Positions 13,830 through 22,921 are shown, counted from the first letter of the stretch. The stretch: 52,026 nt of DNA from an uncultured Collinsella sp. (GCA_900546115.1 URBQ01000018.1:1-52026), one strand, 5' to 3'. Numbers and translations are program-made. Notes: generated from the letters alone by a model not told the origin.

Positions 13830-16574
13830 CTATTTCGCGTCGGCCCAGGTTATGCCGGTGCTGGCTTCGGCGATCAACGGTACGCGGAGGTCTACTACGT
13901 GTTCCATGACGTCGCGGACCATGGTGGTTAGGCGCTCGACTTCGTTGACGGGGCACTCAAAGTCCAGTTCGTCGTGTACCTGCAGGATCATGTGAGCGGC
14001 AAAACCCTCTTCTTCCAGGCGGCGGCTTACGCGGGCCATGGCGATCTTGATGATGTCTGCTGCGGTGCCCTGCATGGGATGGTTCATGGCCGTGCGCTCG
14101 CCAAAACCGCGGAGTTGCGGATTTTTAGCCTTGAGCTCCGGAATATGACGACGGCGGCCGTACATGGTCTCGGCATAGCCCGTCTGTTTGGCACGTGCCA
14201 CCACGTTGTCGAGGAACGTGCGCACGCCCGGGTAGGCCTCGTAGTAGCGGTCGATCATGTCGCGTGCCTCGGCCATCGAGATATGCAGCGACTGCGACAG
14301 ACCGTAAGCCTGCTGACCATACACGATGCCAAAGTTCACGGCCTTGGCGCGGCTGCGCAAATCGGGTGTCACCTCGGACACCGGCACGCCAAACACGCGC
14401 GCGGCCGTCTCGGCATGGAAGTCCTCGCCCTCGTTAAAGGCGCGCACCAGATGCTCGTCACCCGAGAGATGCGCCAACAGACGCAGCTCGATCTGCGAGT
14501 AGTCCACCGCCAAAAAGACGCTTCCCTCGCCTGCCGAAAACGCCGTCTTGACAGTACGGCCCAGCTCCGAGCGCGTCGGGATGTTCTGAAGGTTCGGGTC
14601 ACTCGAGGACAGACGACCCGTCGCCGTGATGGTCTGGTTGTAGGTGGTGTGCACGCGACCGTCACCACGACGCAACGGGCCCAGCGTGTCCAGATAGGTG
14701 GACTTGATCTTGGACTTCTCACGCCAGTCCAAGATCAGACGCACGATTTCGTGGTCACGGGCAAGGTCGCTCAGCACCTTGGCGTTGGTCGAATAATAAC
14801 CGCGCTTGGTCTTTTTGAGGCCCTTGGTTGGAAGGCCCATCACGTCAAAGAGCACGTGCGAGAGCTGCATGGGACTGCCGATGTTAAAGGTCTCGTCGCC
14901 GGCCAGATCGCGAATGCTCCGCTCGACCTCGGCAATCTGGGTCGCCAGACCCTCGGACAGACTATGCAGGCGATCGGGGTCCACGAGCATGCCCGCGCGC
15001 TCCATCTTGGCAAGCACCGGCACAAGCGGCATCTCGATGCCATCGAACACGTTGGCGGCGTTTTCGCGTGCCATGCGGTCGCGCAGCGGCGCCACGAGCG
15101 CCAGCGTCAGGGCCGCAGTGCGGGCAGCAGGGGCAGGAGCGTCCTCGCCAGCACCCTCCGCGCCGCGCGCCGCAGGCAGCGCCATCTGCAGATAGGTATC
15201 GGCCAGATACGCCTCATCGAACTCGGAGCGATCGGAATCCAGCAGATAGGCAGCGACCACGGTATCGAAGATACGCGTGGAATCAGCAGACAGCGGGTCC
15301 ATGAGCTCGGGCTCAGAAGAGTCGACGGGCGAAAGCTCATGCAGCAGCGCCTTCGTATCCGGGCTCGCCACACGGCCTTCCATAAACAGACGCGCGAGCA
15401 CGCCGGCAATCACGCCGTGGGCGAAGTTGAAGCCCTCAACCTCAGCCGCCGCACCGCTGTCGCCCTCCTCGAGCGCAAACAGGCCCTTGGACGTCGCCAA
15501 CCACAGCGTGCGCGTCAGCCCAAAGAGCGCGCCCTCTTCCTTGTCATCGTCCACCACGGCGGCGACCCACTCGCCGACATCAATCGCGCGGGAGACCTCA
15601 TCTGCAACGGCACCAAGCGCGTCAGTATCGCCGGCGGCTGCGCGCAAAACGGCGGGCATCTCAAACGTGCTGGCAGCTGCCCCGCCCTCGCCGCCGATCA
15701 GCGCCAAGAAACGGTTCTGCATGGCGGTGATGCCGAGCGTGCCCAGTGCCGCGGAAACCTCATCGGCGGAAAACGCCGGGAAGGACGTCGCCTCAAAATC
15801 GAGCTCAACGGGTGCATCGGTGCGGATGGTCGCCACCTTACGGCTCAGCAGCGCGTCGTCGATGTGTGCGCGCAGGTTTTCTCCCATCTTGCCCTTGACC
15901 TCGTCAGCATGCGCGATGACCTCGTCAAGGCTGCCGTACTGCGCGATGAGCGCACTCGCCTTTTTGGGGCCGATGCCCGGTACGCCGGGAATGTTGTCCG
16001 ACGTATCGCCCTTCAGACCGTAAAAATCGGGCACGAGCGCCGGCGTGATGCCGTGATACAGGTCGTCCACGCTCTCGGGCGTCATGATCGCCACGTCGGA
16101 CAGGCCCTTGCGAGTCGAGACCACGTTGACGTGCTCGGTCACGAGCTGATACATGTCGCGGTCGCCGGTCACCAGCAGCATGTCGCAGCCGGCCTCCTCG
16201 CCCAGGCGCGCCATGGTTCCCAGGATATCGTCGCCTTCCCAGCCCTCGGACTGCAAAATGGGCACGTTGAGCGCGGCGAGCAGCTCCTTGATCATGGGGA
16301 ACTGCGCGTGCAGGTCGGGGTCCATGGGCGGGCGCTGCGCCTTGTACTGCGGCAGCATCTCCATACGCACGCGCGGCTTGCCCTTGTCAAACGCCACGAC
16401 AACGCCGTCGGGATTAAAGGCATCGATCATCTTGAGGAACATGTTCAGAAAACCAAAGATCGCGTTGGTGGGGCGACCGTCCGGCGCGTTCATGGTCGGC
16501 GGCACGGCGTGGAAGGCGCGATGCATGAGCGAGTTGCCGTCGATGACGGCAAAGGTACGGCGCTTTTCAGACAT
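13830..16574 (-). CDS. polA: DNA polymerase I
   Basis: 914-aa family A polymerase for gap filling and Okazaki fragment maturation. The N-terminal 5' nuclease is intact (FDKGKPRVRMEMLPQYKAQR, EGWEGDDILG, TGDRDMYQL, GLKGDTSDNIPGVPGIG). The polymerase shows motif A DYSQIELRLLAHLSGDE, motif B RAKAVNFGIVYG and motif C QVHDELDFE. The middle region (about residues 310-520) shows no DxE exonuclease motif, so proofreading is probably lost, as in Bacillus and Thermus enzymes. The ATG at 16574 (GCGAGG upstream) gives the usual MSEKRRTFAVIDGNSLMHRAF N-terminus. Confidence 0.96.
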   Translation of the reverse strand: MSEKRRTFAVIDGNSLMHRAFHAVPPTMNAPDGRPTNAIFGFLNMFLKMIDAFNPDGVVVAFDKGKPRVRMEMLPQYKAQRPPMDPDLHAQFPMIKELLAALNVPILQSEGWEGDDILGTMARLGEEAGCDMLLVTGDRDMYQLVTEHVNVVSTRKGLSDVAIMTPESVDDLYHGITPALVPDFYGLKGDTSDNIPGVPGIGPKKASALIAQYGSLDEVIAHADEVKGKMGENLRAHIDDALLSRKVATIRTDAPVELDFEATSFPAFSADEVSAALGTLGITAMQNRFLALIGGEGGAAASTFEMPAVLRAAAGDTDALGAVADEVSRAIDVGEWVAAVVDDDKEEGALFGLTRTLWLATSKGLFALEEGDSGAAAEVEGFNFAHGVIAGVLARLFMEGRVASPDTKALLHELSPVDSSEPELMDPLSADSTRIFDTVVAAYLLDSDRSEFDEAYLADTYLQMALPAARGAEGAGEDAPAPAARTAALTLALVAPLRDRMARENAANVFDGIEMPLVPVLAKMERAGMLVDPDRLHSLSEGLATQIAEVERSIRDLAGDETFNIGSPMQLSHVLFDVMGLPTKGLKKTKRGYYSTNAKVLSDLARDHEIVRLILDWREKSKIKSTYLDTLGPLRRGDGRVHTTYNQTITATGRLSSSDPNLQNIPTRSELGRTVKTAFSAGEGSVFLAVDYSQIELRLLAHLSGDEHLVRAFNEGEDFHAETAARVFGVPVSEVTPDLRSRAKAVNFGIVYGQQAYGLSQSLHISMAEARDMIDRYYEAYPGVRTFLDNVVARAKQTGYAETMYGRRRHIPELKAKNPQLRGFGERTAMNHPMQGTAADIIKIAMARVSRRLEEEGFAAHMILQVHDELDFECPVNEVERLTTMVRDVMEHVVDLRVPLIAEASTGITWADAK

Positions 16575-16740
16575 ATTGAATACCTCGCTTTGGGCTGGGC
16601 ACGGTTTGCTCACACCAGTTTACACGCTCCCCGCCCCGCGGCCACCGCACATCAGGCTTCCCTGCCGCCGCGGGCCCGCGCGTGATACGATGGCTCACGG
16701 TACATCAACCAGCACGATCGATCCGAAAGGAGCCTGCGTC

Positions 16741-18138
16741 ATGGAGCGTCCCAGCGCATGGAAAAAGTACACGCCACAGCAGATCGAGGAGCTCGAGGAG
16801 CTTTGCCGCGGCTATAAGCAGTTTTTGAGTGAGAACAAGACCGAGCGCCTGTGCGTCAAGGCCGGTATCAAGATGGCCGAGGAGGCGGGCTACGTCAATC
16901 TGGAGACCGTGATCGCCGAGGGCCGCGCGCTCAAGGCCGGCGACAAGGTGTACGCCGCCAACCACGGCAAGGACCTCATGCTCGTCAACCTGGGCACCGC
17001 CCCGCTCGAGCAGGGCTTTAACATCCTGGGCGCCCACGTGGACTCGCCGCGCCTGGACCTCAAGCAGAACCCCGCCTTCGAGGCCGGCGACATGGCTTAT
17101 CTCGACACGCACTACTATGGCGGCGTCAAGAGCTACCACTGGGTCGCTTCCCCGCTCGCACTCGTGGGCGTCATCTGCAAAAAGGACGGCACCACCGTCG
17201 ACATCAACATCGGTGACAAGGCCGACGACCCGGTCTTTACCATCTCCGACCTGCTGATCCACCTCTCGAGCGAGCAGATGGCCAAGCCCGCCAAGGACGC
17301 CGTCGACGCCGAGATCCTCGACGTGATCGTGGGCGGCCGCCCCGTCAAGTTTGACGAGGACGACAAGGACGCTCCCAAGGAGCCCGTCAAGCAGATGTTC
17401 CTGGATATCCTCAAGGAGCAGTACGACGTCGAGGAGGAGGACTTCCTCTCCGCCGAGATCGAGGTCGTGCCCGCCGGCCCCGCCCGTGACATGGGCCTCG
17501 ACCGCTCCATGATTCTGGGCTATGGCCACGACGACCGTGTCTGCGCCTATCCGTCCATGCTCGCCCAGATCAACGTCGCCAACGTGGAGCGCACGAGCAT
17601 CACACTCATCGTCGACAAGGAGGAGATCGGTTCCGTGGGTGCCACCGGCATGACGAGCCGCTTCTTCGAGAACACCGTCGCCGAGATCATGACGCTCGCC
17701 GGCGAGGATAGCCCGCTGGCCCTGCGCCGCGCGCTCGCCCGCAGCCGCATGCTCTCCTCCGACGTGTCCGCCGGCTTCGACCCGGGCTACGCCGGCAAGT
17801 TCGAGACCAAGAACGCAGCCTTTATGGGTCGCGGCCTGTGCTTTAACAAGTACACGGGCAGCCGCGGCAAGGGCGGCTCTAACGACGCCGACGCCGAGTA
17901 TGTGGCCCTCATCCGCGACATCATGGACGAGGCCGGCGTGGACTTCCAGACCTGCGAGCTCGGTCGCGTCAACGCGGGCGGCGGCGGCACCATCGCATAC
18001 ATCATGGCTAAGTACGGCATGAACGTCATCGACTCTGGCGTTGCCGTCCTGTCCATGCACGCCCTGTGGGAGGTCGCTAACAAGGCCGATATCTACGAGG
18101 CCTATCGCGGCTACAAGGCCTTCATCGAGCGCGCGTAA
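16741..18138 (+). CDS. M18 family zinc aminopeptidase
   Basis: 465-aa M18 aminopeptidase (aspartyl aminopeptidase / aminopeptidase I family), a cytoplasmic di-zinc exopeptidase. Zinc and catalytic regions are clear: NILGAHVDSPRLDLK near residue 95, DKEEIGSVG near 294 with the catalytic Glu pair, and VLSMHALWEVANKADIYE near the C-terminus with the last His ligand. The ATG at 16741 has AAAGGAG upstream; the longer frame before it is antisense to polA and was rejected. Divergent from polA. Confidence 0.9.
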   Translation: MERPSAWKKYTPQQIEELEELCRGYKQFLSENKTERLCVKAGIKMAEEAGYVNLETVIAEGRALKAGDKVYAANHGKDLMLVNLGTAPLEQGFNILGAHVDSPRLDLKQNPAFEAGDMAYLDTHYYGGVKSYHWVASPLALVGVICKKDGTTVDINIGDKADDPVFTISDLLIHLSSEQMAKPAKDAVDAEILDVIVGGRPVKFDEDDKDAPKEPVKQMFLDILKEQYDVEEEDFLSAEIEVVPAGPARDMGLDRSMILGYGHDDRVCAYPSMLAQINVANVERTSITLIVDKEEIGSVGATGMTSRFFENTVAEIMTLAGEDSPLALRRALARSRMLSSDVSAGFDPGYAGKFETKNAAFMGRGLCFNKYTGSRGKGGSNDADAEYVALIRDIMDEAGVDFQTCELGRVNAGGGGTIAYIMAKYGMNVIDSGVAVLSMHALWEVANKADIYEAYRGYKAFIERA

Positions 18139-18151
18139 CCAACCCTTCATC

Positions 18152-18218
18152 AGTTGCGGTGAAATACAGACTAAACTGGCCCATAAACGGCCAAAACAGA
18201 CCGTATTCCACCGCAACT
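18152..18218. repeat. 30-bp imperfect inverted repeat
   Basis: Arms 18152-18181 and 18189-18218 begin AGTTGCGGTG and share the pattern AATAC and TGGCC; 22-23 of 30 positions pair around a 7-nt loop. It lies between the M18 stop and yaaA. No U-tract follows directly, though CTTCCTTTTT is close, so weak termination is possible. Confidence 0.5.
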
Positions 18219-18241
18219 TCCTTTTTGGCAGAGGAGAGTCC

Positions 18242-19051
18242 ATGCTGCAGGTCGTCATTTCGCCCGCCAAGCAGATGCGCGCGGCCCAAGATGCTTTTGA
18301 AGTCCTGGGCATTCCACCCTTTGCGCGCGAGACGGCTCGCCTCCACCGCGCACTGCTAGATATCGAGCGAAATGAAGGCAGCGACAGCCTGCAGGCGCTA
18401 TGGAACGTGAGTGACAAACTGCTGGGGCCTTGCCTCAACACCCTGCATGAGTTCGGGCCCATCCTGAAAAACGGCGATCTCGACAATCCCGCACTCGCCT
18501 GTCACCTCTCCCCTGCCGTCATGTCCTACCACGGCATTCAATACCAGAGCATGGCGCCCGAGGTGATGGATTCCGCGCAGCTCGCATGGCTGCAAGACCA
18601 TCTGTGGATCCTCTCGGGCCTTTACGGGTGCGTTCGCCCCTTTCATGCCGTCGAACCATATCGGCTGGAAATGGGCGCGAAGCTCGCCGTTGACGATGCC
18701 CGAGACCTCTATGCGTTTTGGAGCGACAAGCTCGCGCGGGCTATCGCCCCGGCAGGCTCAAACACCACGATCGTCAACCTCGCCAGCGTAGAGTACGCCA
18801 AAGCCGTTCTGCCCCATCTCGCGGGCGACGCCACGGTCGTCACGTGCCTCTTTGGCGAAGGCATCCGCAACGGCAAGCCCATCCAGCGCTCGACCGCCAG
18901 CAAAAAGGCACGTGGTTCCATGGTGCGCTGGATGGCAGAAAACAAGCTCGAGGATGTAAGCGGGCTCACCGCGTTTGACGTTGGTTATCGTCACTTTCCC
19001 GAGCTTTCAAATAAGAACACTTTGGTCTTCCTGAACGAACAGACCTTGTAG
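18242..19051 (+). CDS. yaaA: Peroxide stress protein YaaA
   Basis: 269-aa YaaA/DUF328 protein, which in E. coli limits free iron during peroxide stress and belongs to a DNA-binding-fold family. Typical marks are the N-terminal VVISPAKQM, ALxYHGIQYQSM-like segment near residue 98, ILSGLYGCVRPFHAVEPYRLEMG near 122 and FLFGEG-like LFGEGIRNGKP near 203. The ATG at 18242 follows GAGGAGAG. Length is normal. Same strand as the M18 gene but separated from it by a large palindrome. Confidence 0.9.
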   Translation: MLQVVISPAKQMRAAQDAFEVLGIPPFARETARLHRALLDIERNEGSDSLQALWNVSDKLLGPCLNTLHEFGPILKNGDLDNPALACHLSPAVMSYHGIQYQSMAPEVMDSAQLAWLQDHLWILSGLYGCVRPFHAVEPYRLEMGAKLAVDDARDLYAFWSDKLARAIAPAGSNTTIVNLASVEYAKAVLPHLAGDATVVTCLFGEGIRNGKPIQRSTASKKARGSMVRWMAENKLEDVSGLTAFDVGYRHFPELSNKNTLVFLNEQTL

Positions 19052-19091
19052 GACCACCGCTACTTTTGAATGTGCTGCCTAGGCACGGCGT

Positions 19092-19607
19092 CTATTCCGC
19101 CAAGCCGTCGGCTTTGGCAACTTCGTTTGTCGAGCCATCTTGGTAGGTAATCTTAACGTGCTCTACCTCGGACACCGCAACACCCGATGGGGGTTCCAAG
19201 CGCCATTCCGTCAGCGCGATATCCATCGTCGTGGGCACATCCCCTTGATCTTTGAGCTCGACCGACAGCGTCTTAAGCGACGCATCGAAGGTCACGCGCT
19301 CGATCTCTTCACCAGGAATGGAACCGCCGCTCAGCTGCAGCTGGACAAATCCATCGCGCGGATACCAATAGTCGCCCGGCGCGGCAACGGTATTGCCACC
19401 CGCGACCTTCACCGTCATTATCGGTAGGCTATCATCAGCCTCGAACTCCCATGCAGCGCCGCCGCGACCACCAAACGTCCAGATACAAACGGCAATCACC
19501 AGCACAGCAAGCACCGCAAAACCAATCGCGACAAGGCCATGGTGCGCACGGCTTTCCTCGGCCGATACATCCCATTGCGTCTCTCGATATAGATGCTTGT
19601 CTTCCAT
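19092..19607 (-). CDS. membrane-anchored hypothetical protein
   Basis: 171-aa protein not matched to a known family. It has a short polar N-terminus, one membrane segment (GLVAIGFAVLAVLVIAVCIW, about residues 24-43) and an extracytoplasmic domain of about 125 residues rich in beta-type sequence and acidic residues. The ATG at 19607 has GGGGAGG upstream. It is divergent from the TPP riboswitch-thiC unit and convergent with yaaA. The extracellular part might be a small binding or sensor domain; function unknown. The much longer open frame upstream is antisense to thiC. Confidence 0.7.
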   Translation of the reverse strand: MEDKHLYRETQWDVSAEESRAHHGLVAIGFAVLAVLVIAVCIWTFGGRGGAAWEFEADDSLPIMTVKVAGGNTVAAPGDYWYPRDGFVQLQLSGGSIPGEEIERVTFDASLKTLSVELKDQGDVPTTMDIALTEWRLEPPSGVAVSEVEHVKITYQDGSTNEVAKADGLAE

Positions 19608-19657
19608 GTTCGCCTCCCCACAGGCACGCTCGTTAGGCCAATCGTACCCATTCGAGC

Positions 19658-19663
19658 TATACT
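19658..19663 (+). promoter_or_regulatory. thiC promoter -10 candidate
   Basis: TATACT about 16 nt before the riboswitch; the -35 (TTAGGC, 19-nt spacing) is weak. Confidence 0.4.
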
Positions 19664-19679
19664 TGAGCCCATTACATAA

Positions 19680-19774
19680 ACGGGGAGCTTGCAGGACAAG
19701 ACGGCAGGCTGAGACTGGGCGCGCCCGCCCTGACCCGCAAACCTGATATGGGTAATGCCAACGAAGGGAGCCGT
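19680..19774 (+). promoter_or_regulatory. TPP riboswitch (THI element)
   Basis: Thiamine pyrophosphate aptamer. The P1 ends ACGG/CCGT, GCTGAGACTGGG, and the conserved 3' core ACCTGATATGGGTAATGCC followed by AACGAAGGGAG are all present. It sits directly before thiC, whose product starts pyrimidine synthesis, so it should lower expression when TPP is plentiful. AAGGGAG (19764-19770) inside the aptamer core is the only Shine-Dalgarno at proper distance from the thiC ATG, and no terminator hairpin intervenes, so control is probably at translation start. Confidence 0.93.
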
Positions 19775-19778
19775 GCCA

Positions 19779-21113
19779 ATGAGCACACAGACCGAGCCCA
19801 AGCTCGTCACGCAAATCGACTTCGCCCGCGCCGGGCAGATCACGCCGCAGATGAAGGAAGTCGCCGAGCGCGAGCATCGCGACCCCGAGTACATCCGCGA
19901 GCGCGTGGCCGACGGCCGCATCGCCATTCCCGCCAACATCGTGCACATCAAAAAAGGCATGCGCGCCTTTGGTGTCGGCGAGGGCCTGTCTACTAAGGTC
20001 AACGTCAACCTGGGCATCTCGGGCGATAAAGCCGATGCCGCCGAGGAATGGAAGAAGGTCAAGATCGCCGAGGACTTTGGCGCCGACGCCATCATGGACC
20101 TTTCCAACTCGGGCAAGACGCGCCAGTTCCGCCAGCAGCTCATCGACGAGACGCCGCTCATGGTGGGCACCGTCCCCATGTACGACGCCATCGGCTACAT
20201 GGAAAAGCCGCTGGTCAAGCTTACCAAGGATGACCTGTTCGAGGTCGTGCGCGCGCACGCCGAGGACGGCGTGGACTTTATGACCATCCACTGCGGCATC
20301 AACAAGTCGGTCACCAAGACCTTTAAGGAGACCGGCCGCTTGATGAACATCGTGAGCCGCGGCGGCTCGCTGCTGTTTGGCTGGATGGAGGTCACCGGCA
20401 ACGAAAACCCCTTCTACGAGTACTTTGACGAGCTGCTCGAGATCTGCCACGAGTACGACGTGACGATTTCGCTCGGCGACTCCTGCCGCCCGGGCTGCCT
20501 CTACGACTCCAACGACGCCACCGAGACCGCTGAGATGATCGAGCTGGGCAAGCTGTGCAAGCGCGCTTGGGCTGCCGGCGTCCAGGTCATGGTCGAGGGT
20601 CCGGGTCACATGGCGCTCGACGAGATCGCCGCCAACATGAAACTGCAGAAGCGCCTGTGCCACAATGCCCCGTTCTATGTGCTCGGGCCGCTGGTGACCG
20701 ATATCGGCGTGGGTTACGACCACATCACCGCTGCCATCGGCGGCGCCATCTCCGCCAGCTCCGGTGCCGACTTCCTGTGCTACGTGACGCCGGCCGAGCA
20801 CCTGCGCCTGCCCAACGCCCAGGACGTGCTCGATGGCCTCATGGCCACCAAGATCGCCGCACACGCCGCCGACATCGCCAAGAAGGTACCCCACGCCCGC
20901 GACATGGACGACAAGATGGGCCAGGCACGCCGCAAGCTCGACTGGGACTCCATGTGGAAGTGCGCGCTCGACCCGGTCACCGGCAAGAAGCGCTACGAGG
21001 AGTCCCCCGCCGCCACCGAGGGCACTTGCACCATGTGTGGCAAGATGTGCGCCGTCCGCACCGTCAACAAGGTGTTCGAGGGTACGACGATCGATCTCGG
21101 CATGGAGGACTAA
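19779..21113 (+). CDS. thiC: Phosphomethylpyrimidine synthase ThiC
   Basis: 444-aa radical SAM-type ThiC, which converts AIR to HMP phosphate for thiamine. It is the short form seen in anaerobes, lacking the long N-terminal domain. Markers: PANIVHIKKGMRAFGVGEGL near residue 50, MDLSNSGKT, SLGDSCRPGCLYDS, EGPGHMALDEI, and a C-terminal CTMCGKMC (C417, C420, C424) for the 4Fe-4S cluster, spaced CX2CX3C. The ATG at 19779 lies 8 nt from AAGGGAG within the TPP riboswitch. An earlier ATG at 19755 is inside the aptamer and was not used. Confidence 0.95.
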   Translation: MSTQTEPKLVTQIDFARAGQITPQMKEVAEREHRDPEYIRERVADGRIAIPANIVHIKKGMRAFGVGEGLSTKVNVNLGISGDKADAAEEWKKVKIAEDFGADAIMDLSNSGKTRQFRQQLIDETPLMVGTVPMYDAIGYMEKPLVKLTKDDLFEVVRAHAEDGVDFMTIHCGINKSVTKTFKETGRLMNIVSRGGSLLFGWMEVTGNENPFYEYFDELLEICHEYDVTISLGDSCRPGCLYDSNDATETAEMIELGKLCKRAWAAGVQVMVEGPGHMALDEIAANMKLQKRLCHNAPFYVLGPLVTDIGVGYDHITAAIGGAISASSGADFLCYVTPAEHLRLPNAQDVLDGLMATKIAAHAADIAKKVPHARDMDDKMGQARRKLDWDSMWKCALDPVTGKKRYEESPAATEGTCTMCGKMCAVRTVNKVFEGTTIDLGMED

Positions 21114-21204
21114 CTCGTCACCGGAGCCACAATCGGTAACATGGTGTTCGTCAATTGTTGACGTGTGAACATTTGCTTACATTTGCGTAAAGATTGCATC
21201 GCCC

Positions 21205-21240
21205 GCCCGGGTTCGACATAGAGTCGGCCCGGGCATCTTT
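21205..21240 (+). terminator. thiC terminator
   Basis: GCCCGGG (21205-21211) pairs with CCCGGGC (21228-21234), extended by CGAC/GTCG, then ATCTTT. A TATAAT at 21240-21245 begins right at its tail and may be the thiD -10. Confidence 0.7.
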
Positions 21241-21245
21241 ATAAT
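21240..21245 (+). promoter_or_regulatory. thiD promoter -10 candidate
   Basis: Perfect TATAAT overlapping the tail of the thiC terminator; no good -35 is visible because the terminator stem occupies that position. 47 nt upstream of the thiD ATG. Confidence 0.45.
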
Positions 21246-21291
21246 GCTGGCTTAAAGACCCATTTGATTCCGACCGAACAAGGGAGCAAAC

Positions 21292-22122
21292 ATGGATCGC
21301 AGTAAGGTACCTGCCGTTCTATCCATCGCAGGATCCGATTCCAGCGGCGGTGCCGGCATTCAGGCCGACATCAAGACTATCACGGCGCACCGCCTGTATG
21401 CCGAGACGGCCATCACCGCCATCACCGCACAAAACACGCTCGGTGTCACCGCCGTGCAGAATATCTCCCCTGATATCGTCGCTGCGCAGATCGACGCCGT
21501 ATTTGACGATATCCGCCCCAGCGCCGTCAAGATCGGCATGGTTTCCTCTGCCGAGATTATCGAAGTCATCGCAGACCGCCTGAGCGCTTGGAACGCAACG
21601 AACGTGGTCGTCGACCCCGTCATGGTCGCCACCTCGGGCGCGCGCTTGATTGCCGAGGATGCCTCCGAGGCACTCACCCGCCGCCTGTTCCCGTTGGCAA
21701 CGGTCATCACGCCCAACATTCCCGAGGCCATGACGCTGCTCGACTACGAGGTCGATTCCGAGCGCACGCAACAAAATGCCGCTATGCTCCTCACCCGCCG
21801 CTTTGGCTGCGCAGCCTTGGTTAAGGGCGGTCATTTTGTCAACGAGGCCAACGACGTACTGGCCGAGCCTGCGCCCCTCGATGACGAGGGCAACCACCTG
21901 GGCGATCCGCTCACTACGTGGTTTCGCCACAAGCGCATTGAGACCAGCAACACGCACGGCACCGGCTGTACGCTCTCATCCGCCATCGCTTGCGCGCTGG
22001 CCCAGGGCATGGAACTTGCCGACGCCATCAACGCCGGCAAGGCCTACCTGACCGGCGCTCTCGCCGCTGGCTTTGACATGGGCAAAGGTTCCGGCCCCGT
22101 CAACCACATGTGGCAGTATTAA
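21292..22122 (+). CDS. thiD: Hydroxymethylpyrimidine/phosphomethylpyrimidine kinase
   Basis: 276-aa ThiD of the ribokinase-like family, phosphorylating HMP and HMP-P in thiamine synthesis. SIAGSDSSGGAGIQADIKT at the N-terminus is the substrate-binding signature; DPVMVATSGARL lies near residue 112; and the C-terminal NTHGTGCTLSSAIA (near 222) carries the anion hole and catalytic base region. The ATG at 21292 follows AAGGGAGC. It follows thiC on the same strand but has its own likely promoter; other thiamine genes are not in the window. Confidence 0.95.
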   Translation: MDRSKVPAVLSIAGSDSSGGAGIQADIKTITAHRLYAETAITAITAQNTLGVTAVQNISPDIVAAQIDAVFDDIRPSAVKIGMVSSAEIIEVIADRLSAWNATNVVVDPVMVATSGARLIAEDASEALTRRLFPLATVITPNIPEAMTLLDYEVDSERTQQNAAMLLTRRFGCAALVKGGHFVNEANDVLAEPAPLDDEGNHLGDPLTTWFRHKRIETSNTHGTGCTLSSAIACALAQGMELADAINAGKAYLTGALAAGFDMGKGSGPVNHMWQY

Positions 22123-22136
22123 GATTCACAGCCCAG

Positions 22137-22173
22137 AGCCACCGCAAAGGGGGCAGGCACCTTTGCGGTGGCT
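22137..22173. terminator. bidirectional-type terminator between thiD and SGNH gene
   Basis: Perfect 14-bp stem AGCCACCGCAAAGG (22137-22150) with CCTTTGCGGTGGCT (22160-22173), 9-nt loop, between convergent stops. Confidence 0.65.
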
Positions 22174-22183
22174 TGGGGTCGCG

Positions 22184-22843
22184 CTACTCACCGAGCATCT
22201 CTTGGAGCTTGGCTGCCACGGCATGTCCCAAGCTCTCGTGGCTTTCGGGCATCATATGCAGATAGTCGATATCGCCCGGCTCGGCAAACTCGGCGGCATT
22301 CAAAAAGTCGCAGCCAAACTGCTCGGCCACGTGCGCATAGTACTCGCCAAAATGTTCAGATGCCTCGACGGAACGCTCGTCAAAATCGGTCATATATACA
22401 TCGGCGATCTGCGGCTTGATCTTGATAGGAGCCATCAGCAGGATGCGCGGGCAAGGCGCAGCGTCGGTCCACGGAAACGCGCGGACGGCGCGAATCAGCG
22501 CCATGGCGCCACGGGCGATATCGGAAGCTGTCACGTTAAAGACCGTCTTACAGTCGTTGGTGCCCAGCATGATCACAATGGCGTCCAGCGGCTTATGGGC
22601 CTCGAGCAGCATCGGAAGCGCGCGAATGCCGTTGAGGTTAGTGTCCAGATGGCACATGTCGTCGCGTACCGTCGTGCGGCCGTTGAGGCCTTCTTCAATT
22701 ACATGCCAGCCCTCGCCTAAGTCACGTTGGACCACGCCACACCAGCGCACATCCTGCGCATAGCGCACCGCGGTACCGTCGCGCATGCCCGCCGGATCGT
22801 AACCATAGGTGTTGCTGTCACCAAAGCACAGAACGTTTTTCAT
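22184..22843 (-). CDS. SGNH/GDSL hydrolase
   Basis: 219-aa SGNH-fold esterase/lipase-like protein. Block I LCFGDSNTYGYDP puts the nucleophile Ser near residue 10; GRTTVRDD is block II; IMLGTNDCK is block III; and DYLHMMPESHESLGHAVA near the C-terminus supplies the Asp/His. No signal peptide, so probably cytoplasmic; likely an acyl or arylesterase. The ATG at 22843 has GGGGAG upstream. The longer frame starts inside the terminator of the upstream gene. Confidence 0.88.
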   Translation of the reverse strand: MKNVLCFGDSNTYGYDPAGMRDGTAVRYAQDVRWCGVVQRDLGEGWHVIEEGLNGRTTVRDDMCHLDTNLNGIRALPMLLEAHKPLDAIVIMLGTNDCKTVFNVTASDIARGAMALIRAVRAFPWTDAAPCPRILLMAPIKIKPQIADVYMTDFDERSVEASEHFGEYYAHVAEQFGCDFLNAAEFAEPGDIDYLHMMPESHESLGHAVAAKLQEMLGE

Positions 22844-22861
22844 CGTAAGCTCCCCACTCAA

Positions 22862-22896
22862 TAAAAAGCCGACAGGAGCAGCCTCTCCCGTCGGCT
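22862..22896 (-). terminator. terminator of PARG-like gene
   Basis: Minus-strand AGCCGAC/GTCGGCT stem, extended inside, followed by TTTTTAT. Confidence 0.75.
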
Positions 22897-22921
22897 CGGT
22901 ATATCGCATCACGAGCACCGT

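Noticed and set aside
13974..16685. 900-codon plus-strand open frame over polA
   Set aside because: Antisense shadow of polA; His/Arg/Gly/Leu-rich without any domain.
19608..20894. Upstream extension of the membrane protein frame
   Set aside because: Antisense to thiC and the TPP riboswitch; a good ribosome site marks the start at 19607.
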